Source: Methylophaga sp.
Lineage (GTDB): Bacteria > Pseudomonadota > Gammaproteobacteria > Nitrosococcales > Methylophagaceae
Assembly: GCA_011053005.1 (NCBI GenBank)
Contig: DRHW01000015.1
Span: 1 to 64,000 of the forward strand
Length of the DNA stretch: 64,000 bases
Direction: 5' to 3'
Each line of letters opens with the position of its first letter. The stretch's first letter is position 1. Position numbers and translations under genes: made by a program. Below the pieces are notes generated by a model, which saw only the letters and a list, made by a program, of their open reading frames with translations, did not search any database and was not told the origin of the DNA. This document shows positions 27,637 through 36,551 of the stretch, one piece after another.

Positions 27637-28986
27637 ATGAGTAAACATCAACATTTAGAAGAAAGCGTTGGCTTTAGCAGCAAGACCAGAGACTACATTC
27701 AACGTGCTTCTTCAACAGGTCTATATGAAATAAGAGGGATTGGTGCAAAAAGAGCGTTGCCATCATTTGATGACTTAGTTTTTCTTGCTGGTTCAGCATC
27801 ACGTTATCCCTTAGAAGGTTACCGTGAAAAATGCTCGACAAAAACAGTATTAGGTACGCGTTTTGCGAAAAACCCTATCGTGTTGGATACGCCTATTACT
27901 GTTGCTGGTATGAGTTTCGGTGCATTGTCAGCCAATGTGAAAGAATCATTAGGTATGGCCGCGACCAACATGGGTACGTCTACAACGACTGGTGATGGTG
28001 GTATGACGCCGGAAGAACGTAACTCATCTAAAACATTAGTTTATCAATGCTTGCCATCACGTTATGGTTTTAATCCTGATGATGTTCGTCGTGCTGATGC
28101 GATTGAACTGGTTATCGGCCAAGGTGCTAAACCTGGCGGCGGCGGTATGTTGTTGGGACAAAAAGTAAATGCAAGGGTTGCAGGTATGCGTACTTTGCCA
28201 CAAGGTGTTGATCAACGCTCAGCATGTCGTCACCCTGATTGGACTGGCCCTGATGATCTTGCTATCAAAATAGCTGAATTACGTGAATTGACTGATTGGG
28301 AAAAACCTATTTACATCAAAATAGGGGCAACTCGCGTCTATCATGATGTCAAATTAGCGGTGCATGCAGGTGCTGATGTAATTGTTGTCGATGGTATGCA
28401 AGGTGGTACGGCAGCAACACAAACGGTCTTTATCGAACATGTTGGTATTCCAACGCTAGCAGCACTTAGACAAGCAGTTGAAGCCCTAGAAGACATGGAC
28501 ATGTTTGGAACGGTACAGTTAATCGTATCAGGTGGTATCAGATCAGGTGCTGACGTTGCTAAAGCGTTAGCGATGGGTGCTGATGCGGTGGCAATTGGTC
28601 AAGGCATGATGATTTCATTGGGCTGTAATAGTGAAACATATATTAAAGATGGTGAACATCATTCTGCTGAAGCTGATTATGCGGCGCTAGGTACTAAAGC
28701 TGGTTTTTGTCATCATTGTCATACCGGTAAATGTCCAACAGGTGTCACAACACAAGATCCGATTCTAGAGCAACGTATTGAACCTAAAGTGGGTGCTAAA
28801 CACGTTACCAACTATATCAAAACGCTCACTATGGAATTAACAACCGTAGCACGTGCTTGTGGTAAATCGAATGTTCATCATCTTGAACGTGAAGATTTAG
28901 TGGCGTTAACCATTGAATCTGCTGCGATGGCGAAATTGCCTTTAGCAGGAACATCCTGGATCCCTGGCGTTACTGAAAACAAGTAA
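27637..28986 (+). CDS. mgsC: N-methylglutamate synthase subunit C (FMN/Fe-S glutamate-synthase domain)
   Basis: This 449-residue counterpart of the central FMN-binding domain of glutamate synthase contains VAGMSFGALSANVKESLGMAA, TGDGGMTPEERN, GQGAKPGGGGMLLGQKVN, VVDGMQGGTAATQTVF, ISGGIRSGADVAKALAMGADAVAIGQ-type phosphate loop and a Cys cluster CHHCHTGKCPTGV for the iron-sulfur centre. It makes N-methylglutamate from 2-oxoglutarate and channelled methylamine with reducing power. It is the last of mgdABCD-gmaS-mgsABC; a hairpin follows the stop. Confidence 0.93.
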   Translation: MSKHQHLEESVGFSSKTRDYIQRASSTGLYEIRGIGAKRALPSFDDLVFLAGSASRYPLEGYREKCSTKTVLGTRFAKNPIVLDTPITVAGMSFGALSANVKESLGMAATNMGTSTTTGDGGMTPEERNSSKTLVYQCLPSRYGFNPDDVRRADAIELVIGQGAKPGGGGMLLGQKVNARVAGMRTLPQGVDQRSACRHPDWTGPDDLAIKIAELRELTDWEKPIYIKIGATRVYHDVKLAVHAGADVIVVDGMQGGTAATQTVFIEHVGIPTLAALRQAVEALEDMDMFGTVQLIVSGGIRSGADVAKALAMGADAVAIGQGMMISLGCNSETYIKDGEHHSAEADYAALGTKAGFCHHCHTGKCPTGVTTQDPILEQRIEPKVGAKHVTNYIKTLTMELTTVARACGKSNVHHLEREDLVALTIESAAMAKLPLAGTSWIPGVTENK

Positions 28987-28995
28987 TGTTTTAGA

Positions 28996-29027
28996 GAAGA
29001 ACTAAACCAAGGATGGTTTAGTTCTTT
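28996..29027 (+). terminator. Hairpin after mgsC (weak terminator)
   Basis: AGAACTAAACCA (28998-29009) and TGGTTTAGTTCT (29014-29025) form a perfect 12-bp stem with a 4-nt loop. Only TT follows before A's, so it may stabilise the 3' end or only partly terminate, allowing read-through toward the small membrane genes. Confidence 0.6.
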
Positions 29028-29096
29028 AAACAATACAGGGAAGTGGGGCGCTATGTGACATTGTTAAACATAGCTACGTCAATTTTCAAAGATCTA

Positions 29097-29109
29097 GTAC
29101 TACCTTAAG
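29097..29109 (-). promoter_or_regulatory. TTAAGGTAGTA element, inverted
   Basis: On the minus strand this reads CTTAAGGTAGTAC, matching 12 of 13 bases of the element at 16513 before amt. It lies 157 nt upstream of the first small membrane protein gene of the permease cluster, in the 279-nt gap after mgsC. Operator function is inferred from recurrence only. Confidence 0.4.
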
Positions 29110-29265
29110 CAATAAAGGGGGCCAGATGTCTAATGAAATTTTTTTAATCAACTATGCTCATTCTGGGCAAGTTATCTACTACCAAAACGCGCTTCCTTTT
29201 TGGTGATTCATCTCGTTTAAAAATCAATTAAAACCTTTGTAATAAATTTAAAAAGGAATGATCAG

Positions 29266-29604
29266 ATGAGCGAAAATTTAGATAAAAGAATCCACGCACT
29301 ATATCGACAAGACTTCATGTTTGCCTGGTTTGATGTTGCATTTTTATGGGCAGCGATCGGCTTTGTTTTGTATTTTGTTTTACAGATTGTTGATAACAGT
29401 GCCATTCGTATAGCTTTATATTGTAGTAGTGCCGTTTTACTGATTTTTAATACCGCATCAGTGAAGGCAATGACCAATCATTACTGTGAAGACAAGGATT
29501 ATATTTATGGTCTAGATATCAGACACATGGATATGAATCGTCAAATTAAATTAGCTAAAAAAAATAACGATAAAGTAGAAACTTACGTTATCAATCATAA
29601 ATAA
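29266..29604 (+). CDS. Small two-helix membrane protein of the permease cluster
   Basis: I do not recognise the family. This 112-residue protein shows a cytosolic-looking N-terminus (SENLDKRIHALYRQDFM), two hydrophobic segments (~24-44 and ~50-68) and a charged tail with HYCEDKDYIYGLDIRHMDMNRQIKLAKK. A good AAAAGGAATGATC ribosome site precedes ATG 29266. It is the first of three consecutive small membrane genes leading into an APC permease, suggesting an accessory or assembly role for transport of the cognate amine. Confidence 0.75.
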   Translation: MSENLDKRIHALYRQDFMFAWFDVAFLWAAIGFVLYFVLQIVDNSAIRIALYCSSAVLLIFNTASVKAMTNHYCEDKDYIYGLDIRHMDMNRQIKLAKKNNDKVETYVINHK

Positions 29605-29653
29605 AAAGAGCTGAAAAAATAAATAATATAAATTAAGAAGAGAGAAAATAATT

Positions 29654-30052
29654 ATGGAAAACATATATAAACCGCCGAAGCAAAAATGGTTCGGCCAAGC
29701 ATTTGATAGTATTTTCATTTTAGTTTTAGTTTACGCAAGTTTAATGGCCCCTTTACTTCTCGATTCAGACGATGAAGTCATCAATCCGGATAATCTCTCC
29801 GTTCAAGTTAGCCCAACCTGGGAAGCACTCAATGTCAATGCTGTAGAACAACAGCAGTGGGAAAAGTTAGGCTTCGATGCTGAAAAAGCAGCAGAGCTCA
29901 TTAATAAACGCTTTGACTACACCATTGAACCAATATCGCTCATTGTTACCGCACTGTTCATCATCGGCTATTTCTTTTTTATGCTCAAAGTATCTAAAAA
30001 GCAATATCTAGAAGTCATCGCCGAAAAATTTGGGTCTTCATCACAAGACTGA
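29654..30052 (+). CDS. Small two-helix membrane protein of the permease cluster
   Basis: 132 residues of unknown family. A positive N-terminus (YKPPKQKWFGQAF) precedes helix 1 (SIFILVLVYASLMAPLLL). A ~65-residue acidic loop with DSDDEVINPDNLSVQVSPTWEALNV probably lies in the periplasm, then helix 2 (ISLIVTALFIIGYFFFML) and a short charged tail. AAGAAGAGAG lies upstream of the ATG. Spacing to neighbours is under 50 nt, so it is probably in one transcript with them and the permease. Confidence 0.75.
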   Translation: MENIYKPPKQKWFGQAFDSIFILVLVYASLMAPLLLDSDDEVINPDNLSVQVSPTWEALNVNAVEQQQWEKLGFDAEKAAELINKRFDYTIEPISLIVTALFIIGYFFFMLKVSKKQYLEVIAEKFGSSSQD

Positions 30053-30075
30053 AACTAATACAACGAGGTAACGTT

Positions 30076-30270
30076 ATGAATATATGGGATATGTTGAGTT
30101 ATGCCGCATGGGTGGCAGCAGGTTTATTTCTTCTGTGGATAGTTGTTGATGCTATAAAAGTATCACTCACCTATGACGAAGATTTATTAATGAGTTCACG
30201 TGAAGGTTTGGATGAATTAGATCCAGATCAAGCCCAATCTCATGCCGTGGAGAATAGTCATGCAAAATAA
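30076..30270 (+). CDS. Single-helix small membrane protein of the permease cluster
   Basis: 64 residues: one hydrophobic helix (MLSYAAWVAAGLFLLWIVVDAIKV) followed by an acidic C-terminal half (TYDEDLLMSSREGLDELDPDQAQ). The family is unknown. Its end overlaps the probable permease start at 30260 by 11 nt, and CAACGAGGTAAC gives a ribosome site. Small one-helix partners of transporters are known in other families; that is the likely role here. Confidence 0.72.
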   Translation: MNIWDMLSYAAWVAAGLFLLWIVVDAIKVSLTYDEDLLMSSREGLDELDPDQAQSHAVENSHAK

Positions 30271-31660
30271 TACGACAACGGAAAGCACGGGCACAGGCAC
30301 GCATATGAACATGCTTAAAGTGCTTACACCTTTTCATGTGTGGGCATTGGGTGTGGGTATTGTGCTCGTCGGTGAATTCATGGGATGGAATTTTTCGGTT
30401 GCAAAAGGGGGCGCTTATGGCGCCTTAATTGCTTGTTGGGTTATCGGTCTGCTTTATTCTTGCGTGGCGATGATAGATTCAGAAGTGACATCTACAGTAG
30501 CGGCAGCAGGAGGTCAATATACGCAAGCGAAACATATTGTTGGCCCATTAATGGCGTTTAATGTTGGGCTATATCTTGTTATGGCTTACACGATGCTTGA
30601 AGCAGCAGATGCCTTAATTGTCGGTGATTTAATGACGGCGATGGCGGCGACATTTGGTCATGAAGGCTTAGATCCTAAACCATTTGTTGTACTGACGATT
30701 GCATTTCTTGCTTGGTTAAATTATCGAGGTGTATTCACGACATTATCATTGAATTTTGTGATTACTATCATTGCCTTTGCATCTATTTTAGTGTTGTTTG
30801 TTGCCGTTGAACCAACCAATCCGGGTGCTGTATTACAACATGAAGGGCTATTAACCGATTTGCCTTATGGCTGGATTGGTGTCGTGGCATCGTTACAATT
30901 TGGCATGTGGTATTACCTAGGTATTGAAGGTACGTGTCAAGCAGCAGAAGAAGTGCGATCAGCAGGGCGATCTATTCCACTGGGCACGATGGGTGGAATG
31001 ATGACATTGCTTATTGCTGCAACATTGACTTGGTATATTTGTACTGGTTTATTACCTTGGCAATATTTAGGTCAGGCATTTACACCTTTATATGATGCGG
31101 CGAGTATTTTAGGTAATACAAAACTACAAGTCTTGTTATTTGTTGCGACCATGTTTGCTGCTATTGCGTCTGCTAATGGTTGTATTAATGATGCGGCTAG
31201 AGCGTGGTTTTCTATGGGACGTGATAGTTATATGCCATCGTTCTTTGGCGCTATTCATCCTAAATATCGGACACCTTATCGTGCGATTATATTTTTGGTG
31301 CCTATCGCGGTGTCATTTGCCTTTACCGGTTTACTTGATCAGGTTATTACCTTCTCTATTTTATCTGGGTTATTGGGCTATACCTTCATGTCACTCAATG
31401 TCATTAAGTTTAGGAAAATGTGGCCATTAGGTAGTATTCATCGTGGTTATGTACATCCTTTCCATCCACTACCTGCTTATACATTGTTAGCACTTTGTTC
31501 TACAACGTATTTTGCAACGTTTCTTGGTTATGGTTCATCGTTGCTGTCTATTTTAGCCTTTTATATTGTGGCTTCTATTTGGTTTACAGTTCGTCGTTAT
31601 AAGTTTGTAAAACGTGGCGAGCAATTCACTATGTCATGGCCTCGTCCCAAAGGGTTCTGA
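30260..31660 (+). CDS. APC-superfamily amino acid/amine permease
   Basis: About 466 residues with twelve expected helices. The APC-fold start is LTPFHVWALGVGIVLVGEFMGWNFSVAKGGAYGALIACW, with helix-1 break GEFMGWN, followed by SEVTSTVAAAGGQYTQAKHIVGPLMAF, as in ethanolamine/amino-acid permeases of the EAT type. The frame opens at 30242, but ATG 30260 has TGGAGA at a normal distance and is preferred. Located directly after mgsC and three small membrane genes, it probably imports methylamine, another methylated amine or a glutamate derivative. Substrate assignment is by context. Confidence 0.85.
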   Translation: MQNNTTTESTGTGTHMNMLKVLTPFHVWALGVGIVLVGEFMGWNFSVAKGGAYGALIACWVIGLLYSCVAMIDSEVTSTVAAAGGQYTQAKHIVGPLMAFNVGLYLVMAYTMLEAADALIVGDLMTAMAATFGHEGLDPKPFVVLTIAFLAWLNYRGVFTTLSLNFVITIIAFASILVLFVAVEPTNPGAVLQHEGLLTDLPYGWIGVVASLQFGMWYYLGIEGTCQAAEEVRSAGRSIPLGTMGGMMTLLIAATLTWYICTGLLPWQYLGQAFTPLYDAASILGNTKLQVLLFVATMFAAIASANGCINDAARAWFSMGRDSYMPSFFGAIHPKYRTPYRAIIFLVPIAVSFAFTGLLDQVITFSILSGLLGYTFMSLNVIKFRKMWPLGSIHRGYVHPFHPLPAYTLLALCSTTYFATFLGYGSSLLSILAFYIVASIWFTVRRYKFVKRGEQFTMSWPRPKGF

Positions 31661-31739
31661 TAATTTCAGTGAATTAAATGTGAAACAAGATGAGTGGAAG
31701 CTGACTCATCTTGTTTTACTTCCAATGAGGAAACAAATT

Positions 31740-32408
31740 ATGACTGCTGAACTGTCATTTTTCGCCATTGCTCCATTGATAGCAATGTCGGTTTATTACT
31801 TATTTCAACGCTCACAAATTGCCATTAAAAATAATCGGGCGATGTTGTTGAGTGACTGTAATTCGATGTTAGATAACAGTGCTACCTCTTATGAAAGTAA
31901 TGGCTTTCCTATTATTAAAGGTCGTTATCGTGATTTTGATGTTCAACTTAATCTGATCCCAGATACCATTGTGATGAGAAAAGTACCACCTCTATGGCTA
32001 ATGGTTAGTATCAAAGCCAATAAACAATCTAAAGGTAGTATGGATTTCATTGTTAGGCCACAAAACAGTGAGTTTTATAGCCCTGGTTGGCGTTGGGATG
32101 GTTTATTCAAAGTACCCGCAACGTGGCCACAATATTCTATTGCTAAATATAACGACACAACAGCATCAATCTCAGTATTAGATAAATTTGTACCTGACTT
32201 ATTTAAAGATGAAAAAGTAAAACAATTATTAGTGATGCCTGACTCCCTAAGAATTACCTATATGGCTAAACAAGGGATAAGAGGGGAATATTTATTAACA
32301 CGTGGTGCCGTATTTGATGAGCATGCTATTAATAGCGATGAAGTCAAAAAAATCATTGAATATGCCATTGAAATTAGAAAAAACATAGAAGAAGAGAGCA
32401 CGTTATGA
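31740..32408 (+). CDS. Membrane-anchored protein of unknown function
   Basis: The track of open sequence starts at 31614 inside the permease gene, but ATG 31740 has AGGAAA eight bases upstream and gives a natural N-terminus. One N-terminal helix (AELSFFAIAPLIAMSVYYLF) is followed by ~190 soluble residues with two segments resembling a beta-rich fold (GFPIIKGRYRDFDVQLNLIPDTIVMRKVPPLWLMVSI). I do not recognise a family. The end overlaps the next small membrane gene by 4 nt (ATGA). It belongs to the permease operon and precedes the globin gene. Confidence 0.72.
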   Translation: MTAELSFFAIAPLIAMSVYYLFQRSQIAIKNNRAMLLSDCNSMLDNSATSYESNGFPIIKGRYRDFDVQLNLIPDTIVMRKVPPLWLMVSIKANKQSKGSMDFIVRPQNSEFYSPGWRWDGLFKVPATWPQYSIAKYNDTTASISVLDKFVPDLFKDEKVKQLLVMPDSLRITYMAKQGIRGEYLLTRGAVFDEHAINSDEVKKIIEYAIEIRKNIEEESTL

Positions 32409-32695
32409 CACATATATATGAAGAATCAAAACAACGAAAAGCGCCGTTATCTCCTTATTTAGTCTTATTTATTGCCATTGTATTACCCGGCATGGGTCAA
32501 GTATTAAATAATACACCGTTGCGTGGTTTGATCATGCTTGGCTTTATGCTGATGCTTGGGGTTTTAACGTATCAGGTCGCTAGCCCTGAAGTCTCCGTTA
32601 TAGGTAAGTTCGCTGGTGGGATATTTCTTTATTCTATTATGATTTTTGATGCTTATTATTGGGCAAAATATCGTTCGCTTATTTTTGACAATTAA
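32405..32695 (+). CDS. Small membrane protein (TM2-like)
   Basis: 96 residues with a polar start (THIYEESKQRKAPLSPY) and three hydrophobic stretches (LVLFIAIVLPGMGQVLN, LIMLGFMLMLGVLTYQV, FAGGIFLYSIMIFDAYYWAKY). PGMGQVLNNTPLRGLIMLG recalls TM2-type proteins. Function unknown. It is translationally coupled to the upstream gene by an ATGA overlap, so the two products may interact. Confidence 0.72.
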   Translation: MTHIYEESKQRKAPLSPYLVLFIAIVLPGMGQVLNNTPLRGLIMLGFMLMLGVLTYQVASPEVSVIGKFAGGIFLYSIMIFDAYYWAKYRSLIFDN

Positions 32696-32800
32696 AACGG
32701 TTTTTGATGATTAAGCGGTCTAATAGTTAGAATTTATAAAGATAAATGCAAAGATCATCACGAGGATAATAGATCAAGGTTTCAAGAAGGTGGGAGACAG

Positions 32801-33223
32801 ATGACGGGCATTTCAACAGTCAATATTAACAATAAAAAAAGTAAGCAATGGCTTTATGATGCCGTCGGTGGACAAGATGGCATCATCATTGTCGTCAACT
32901 TATTTTATGATTTTGTTGAGTCGACACCTGAGGGGAGACCGGTTGCTAAGCTACATCTACGCGGACATGGTATTGCTCATGCTCGTATAGAGTTGGTTAA
33001 TTTTCTATCGGGTTTTTTAGGTGGACCTAGTTTATTTGCAGAGAAATGGGGTCATTCAAATGTAAGACTGATTCATGAGCATGTCAGCATTAATAAAGAG
33101 GCAAGAGATTCGTGGATGGCCTGCATGGAGATGGCAATGACACAATTAGATTATGACGATGAATTAAAACAACGCTTAACCGAAAACTTTCTGGTTATTG
33201 CCACTTTATTGATTAATCATTGA
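32801..33223 (+). CDS. Truncated hemoglobin (group II-like)
   Basis: The 140-residue 2-on-2 globin has LYDAVGGQDGIIIVVNLFYDFVESTPEG at its start, FLSGFLGGPSLFAEKWGH, and the F-helix region VRLIHEHVSINKEARDSWMACMEMAM with the probable proximal His at ~91. The cofactor is heme; functions include O2 or NO handling. It lies ~100 nt after the small membrane genes, with a GGTGGGAGACAG ribosome site. Beside oxygen-dependent DMA oxidation and heme-containing DmmC, a role in O2 delivery or NO defence is imaginable, but unproven. Confidence 0.85.
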   Translation: MTGISTVNINNKKSKQWLYDAVGGQDGIIIVVNLFYDFVESTPEGRPVAKLHLRGHGIAHARIELVNFLSGFLGGPSLFAEKWGHSNVRLIHEHVSINKEARDSWMACMEMAMTQLDYDDELKQRLTENFLVIATLLINH

Positions 33224-33286
33224 TAAACAAGTCTTACTAACTTGGGTTTAAATTAAAGTTGTTACGCGACACCAAAACCATACACA

Positions 33287-33322
33287 CATACTCTTTTGGG
33301 AGTAACGCCTAGTAGGAATAGC
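33287..33322 (+). promoter_or_regulatory. 36-bp element upstream of folE2, near-copy of the one before tmd
   Basis: 26 of 36 positions are identical, without gaps, to 40141-40176 upstream of tmd, including GTAA and the block TAGTAGGAAT. It lies 155 nt before the folE2 ATG and before a terminator-like hairpin. This makes it either a promoter-proximal operator with a leader between, or a site serving another transcript. Detected by eye. Confidence 0.55.
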
Positions 33323-33397
33323 TACGTTTGCCAGCAAGATTGATAATGTACCTGCAACATAGTTGTTTTCTCTTAACCCAGCTTATGGGTGTTTTTG

Positions 33398-33424
33398 AGG
33401 GATCTTAATTGATCCCTTTTTTTT
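33398..33424 (+). terminator. Rho-independent terminator in the globin-folE2 gap
   Basis: AGGGATC (33398-33404), loop TTAATT, GATCCCT (33411-33417), then eight T's. A smaller hairpin ACCCA-GCTTA-TGGGT (33376-33390) precedes it. It may simply end the globin transcript, but if the promoter lies near the element at 33287 it would be an attenuator in the folE2 leader. Confidence 0.8.
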
Positions 33425-33477
33425 AAAACAACGATGAATAACATTATTTTTTAATCTACGGATATAAGGTTTATGCC

Positions 33478-34272
33478 ATGAATTTTCCATTGCAATTAGA
33501 ATTAGTTGATGTTCAGAACACGCCAGATCTACGCGAGTTTTTAATCGATCAAGTAGGCATCAAAGGAATCAGACATCCGATACGGTTTAAAAGTAAAGAG
33601 GGTGAAATGCAATCAGTAGTGGCAATGTTCAATATGTATGTGCGTTTACCCGATCATGTTAAAGGTACGCATATGTCTCGTTTTGTTGAGATCCTCAATG
33701 TGCCTAACCGGGTTTTTTCTTTAGAGACTTTTGAAAATCTTACCCGAGAAATGCTTGATAAATTAGATGCTAAAGCCGGTGAGATAGAAATGCGTTTCCC
33801 ATTTTTTGTCAACAAGACAGCACCAGTATCAGGTGTTGAAAGTTTGATGGATTATGATGTGGCACTAACCGCTAAGGTGCAAGACAATCTGTTTAATTTG
33901 ACGATTAATCTGATGATTCCGGTGACTAGCTTATGTCCATGTTCTAAAAAAATAAGTGAATATGGGGCTCATAATCAACGCTCGCACGTAACAATTACCG
34001 TTAATTCCTCACAATATATTTTGCTAGAAGAATTGATTACCTTGGTTGAAAATCAAGCATCTAGTCAGCTTTATGGATTACTTAAACGGACAGATGAAAA
34101 GTATGTCACAGAATATGCCTATGACCATCCTAAGTTTGTCGAAGATATGGTGCGCGATGTAGCAGGCGAGCTTTCAAAGGATCGCCGTATTATTAATTAC
34201 GTTGTTGAGTGTGAAAATTTCGAATCGATCCATAATCATTCTGCTTATGCAAAAATTGAGAGGACACTATGA
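33478..34272 (+). CDS. folE2: GTP cyclohydrolase FolE2 (type IB)
   Basis: This 264-residue enzyme converts GTP to 7,8-dihydroneopterin triphosphate, the entry to folate and other pterins. The FolE2 hallmark is PVTSLCPCSKKISEYGAHNQRSHVTI (~146-171) with the catalytic Cys, and PVSGVESLMDYDV. FolE2 is metal-flexible and often used when zinc is short. Here it heads a pair with a RibB-type gene (4-nt overlap) inside the methylamine island, so it may supply extra pterin for the tetrahydrofolate-dependent Mgd and DmmD reactions. Confidence 0.92.
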   Translation: MNFPLQLELVDVQNTPDLREFLIDQVGIKGIRHPIRFKSKEGEMQSVVAMFNMYVRLPDHVKGTHMSRFVEILNVPNRVFSLETFENLTREMLDKLDAKAGEIEMRFPFFVNKTAPVSGVESLMDYDVALTAKVQDNLFNLTINLMIPVTSLCPCSKKISEYGAHNQRSHVTITVNSSQYILLEELITLVENQASSQLYGLLKRTDEKYVTEYAYDHPKFVEDMVRDVAGELSKDRRIINYVVECENFESIHNHSAYAKIERTL

Positions 34273-35441
34273 ATAATACCGTTTATCCAGCATCCTTCAG
34301 AGCAAATTCTATGAACGGAATTTCGCCTATTACTGACATTATTAAAGACATGAGTCAGGGTAAAATGATCGTGCTCATCGATGATGAAGGTCGTGAGAAC
34401 GAGGGTGACTTAATATTAGCAGCCGAATTTGTGACACCTGAACATATTAACTTTATGGCTCGATACGGAAGAGGGCTTATTTGCCTGACATTGAATGAAG
34501 CGCGTTGTCATCAATTAGATTTGCCGTTAATGGTCAAAAAAAATAAAGCCAGTATGGGCACTAATTTTACTGTTTCAATTGAAGCGGCTGAAGGTGTGAC
34601 AACAGGCATTTCAACAGCAGATCGTGCTCGAACTATCCAAGCGACAGTGGCAAAAGATGCGAAGCCACAAGATATTGTTAAGCCGGGGCATATTTTTCCA
34701 TTAATGGCTCAAAATGGTGGTGTGTTAGCGAGGGCAGGACATACCGAAGCAGGCTGTGATTTAGCTGAACTTGCTGGTCTTGAGCCTTCTTCCGTTATTT
34801 GTGAAATATTGAAAGAAGACGGCAACATGGCAAGACTACCTGATTTACTTGAGTTTGCTGCTGAGCATCATCTTAAAATAGGCCGAATTGCCGATTTGAT
34901 TCAATATCGAAATCAGACTGAAACACTGGTTGAGCGTATTTCTGAACGTACTATCAAAACAACTTATGGTTATTTTAATCTGATTGCATATCGTGATAGA
35001 ACAACTCAGCAAATTCATATTGCACTTGTTTATGGAAAACCCGATCCTAAACAAGCGACATTGGTACGTGTCCATGAGCCATTATCTCTAATCGACTTAT
35101 TGGATATGGGCAGTTCGACCCATAGTTGGGGCATTAATGGCGCGATGGCGGCAATTGAAGATGCAGGTTGTGGTGTGATTGTTTTATTAAGAAGAAACGA
35201 AGACGAAGATGATTTACTCAAACGGATAGAAGATACAGCGATTGTGCAAGATGCTGACTATGAATTGCGAGACTTTGGTATTGGTGCTCAAATTTTAAAA
35301 GATATTGGTGTTAAACGGATGCGTCTAATGACTAATCCAAAGAGAATGCCTAATTTGACGGGGTTCGAGTTGCAAGTAGAAGGTTATATCTCACCAAAAA
35401 GTGATGATGAAATGATGGAGTATCAGCGTCATTATTCTTAG
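34269..35441 (+). CDS. ribB: 3,4-dihydroxy-2-butanone-4-phosphate synthase with degenerate RibA-like domain
   Basis: The N-terminal ~220 residues are a full Rib[20 protein letters not shown] (acidic active-site loop), [20 protein letters not shown], and [23 protein letters not shown]. It makes the 4-carbon unit of riboflavin from ribulose 5-phosphate. The C-terminal ~165 residues keep the GTP-cyclohydrolase-II outline ([23 protein letters not shown]) but lack the zinc Cys segment (SECLTGD...RCDCG), so that half is inactive, as in RibBX-type proteins. Coupled to folE2 by 4 nt. The likely purpose is a flavin supply for Tmd (FMN), MgdA/C, MgsC and ETF. Confidence 0.9.
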   Translation: MNNTVYPASFRANSMNGISPITDIIKDMSQGKMIVLIDDEGRENEGDLILAAEFVTPEHINFMARYGRGLICLTLNEARCHQLDLPLMVKKNKASMGTNFTVSIEAAEGVTTGISTADRARTIQATVAKDAKPQDIVKPGHIFPLMAQNGGVLARAGHTEAGCDLAELAGLEPSSVICEILKEDGNMARLPDLLEFAAEHHLKIGRIADLIQYRNQTETLVERISERTIKTTYGYFNLIAYRDRTTQQIHIALVYGKPDPKQATLVRVHEPLSLIDLLDMGSSTHSWGINGAMAAIEDAGCGVIVLLRRNEDEDDLLKRIEDTAIVQDADYELRDFGIGAQILKDIGVKRMRLMTNPKRMPNLTGFELQVEGYISPKSDDEMMEYQRHYS

Positions 35442-35486
35442 CTAAATGTAACATTTCTGCGTGTATTCAAAGTACGGGATTGAACC

Positions 35487-36551
35487 ATGACAAAGAGCTC
35501 ATTAGAACTAGCCACCCATAAACATTATTTGCGTAATCAACGTTGGGGTTTTACATGGGCTTTGTGGACAGCTGTACTTTGGGGTGCATGGTATATACCG
35601 GGAACCGCAGTTTGGTTTGAGCATCCCTACATTGATATCGACATTAATGACTCGGCATTAAGATTATCAGCCACGGCAGTCATGACTTGGATCCATGCGA
35701 TATTAGTATTTTTATTCCTTTTAATATGGAATGGAATGCTGGGTAAAATAAAGGATTATGGACGCACTATCGTTCGTTTTCGGCATATTTCTAAATGGTA
35801 TGCGTTGGCTTCATTGTGTGGTGGTCCAATGGCTATTTTTGGGTCATATATGGCAATGGGCTATGTTGGCCCTGTATTTGCGGCCATTACTTCGTTGTTT
35901 TATCCCGTCGTTGGGGCGGTAATAGCACGATTATGGTACAAGGAAAAAATATCCAAACAAGCCGCTTTGGGCATGGCGATTATTATCATGGGTGGGATTG
36001 TTATTTACGGGCCGGGATTATTTGGCACAGCCGATCCTACTAATAATCTTGCTTGGTTAGGCTATGTTGGCGGCATTATGTCTGCAATTGGTTGGGGCGC
36101 TGAAGGTGCTGTTGCAGCTAGAGCGATGGACGTAACTGATCCTGATGTTGGTATTCAATGCCGTTTTAGTTTTGAAATCATGTTTTGGGGTATTTTGATC
36201 TTACCCATATTGTCTATATTCACCGATATTCCTATCGGCTCTTTAATTATTGATACCTTGTCGAGTGGTAAAGCGATGCTGTGGATGGTGTTGGCTTCAA
36301 TCTGCCACGCTTATTGTTATACGGCATTTTATAAAAGTTTTACTTTGATAGGTGTTGGTCGAGGTGAGGCAATTGGTAATTTATATGGTGTATTTGCGGT
36401 GATATTTGTAGCTGCTGTAACCTTAGAATTGCCAGAATGGTATTTTGTTGTTGGTCTTGCATTCACTGTGTTGGGTAGTTTTGTCATGTTCCGTGAGTCT
36501 GCAGAATCAATTTCACAACTTCGAGATGTGACAACAAAGGACGGTGTCTGA
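35487..36551 (+). CDS. EamA/DMT-superfamily permease
   Basis: 354 residues with ~10 helices in two repeats (LYPVVGAVIARLWYKEKISKQAALGMAIIIMGGIVIYG closes the first; GNLYGVFAVIFVAAVTLELPEWYFVVGLAFTVLGSFVMF the second), the EamA arrangement for small-metabolite exporters or importers. It opens with a long polar N-terminus and an unusual large loop. Substrate unknown. It starts 45 nt after the RibB-type gene, so riboflavin or a pterin would be an obvious guess, but methylated amines are equally possible. It overlaps the next frame by 1 nt (TGATG). Confidence 0.82.
   Translation: MTKSSLELATHKHYLRNQRWGFTWALWTAVLWGAWYIPGTAVWFEHPYIDIDINDSALRLSATAVMTWIHAILVFLFLLIWNGMLGKIKDYGRTIVRFRHISKWYALASLCGGPMAIFGSYMAMGYVGPVFAAITSLFYPVVGAVIARLWYKEKISKQAALGMAIIIMGGIVIYGPGLFGTADPTNNLAWLGYVGGIMSAIGWGAEGAVAARAMDVTDPDVGIQCRFSFEIMFWGILILPILSIFTDIPIGSLIIDTLSSGKAMLWMVLASICHAYCYTAFYKSFTLIGVGRGEAIGNLYGVFAVIFVAAVTLELPEWYFVVGLAFTVLGSFVMFRESAESISQLRDVTTKDGV

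Noticed and set aside
33224-33477. FMN or tetrahydrofolate riboswitch before folE2-ribB
   Set aside because: Neither the conserved RFN boxes nor a THF aptamer core could be found; only the upstream element and a simple terminator hairpin are visible.
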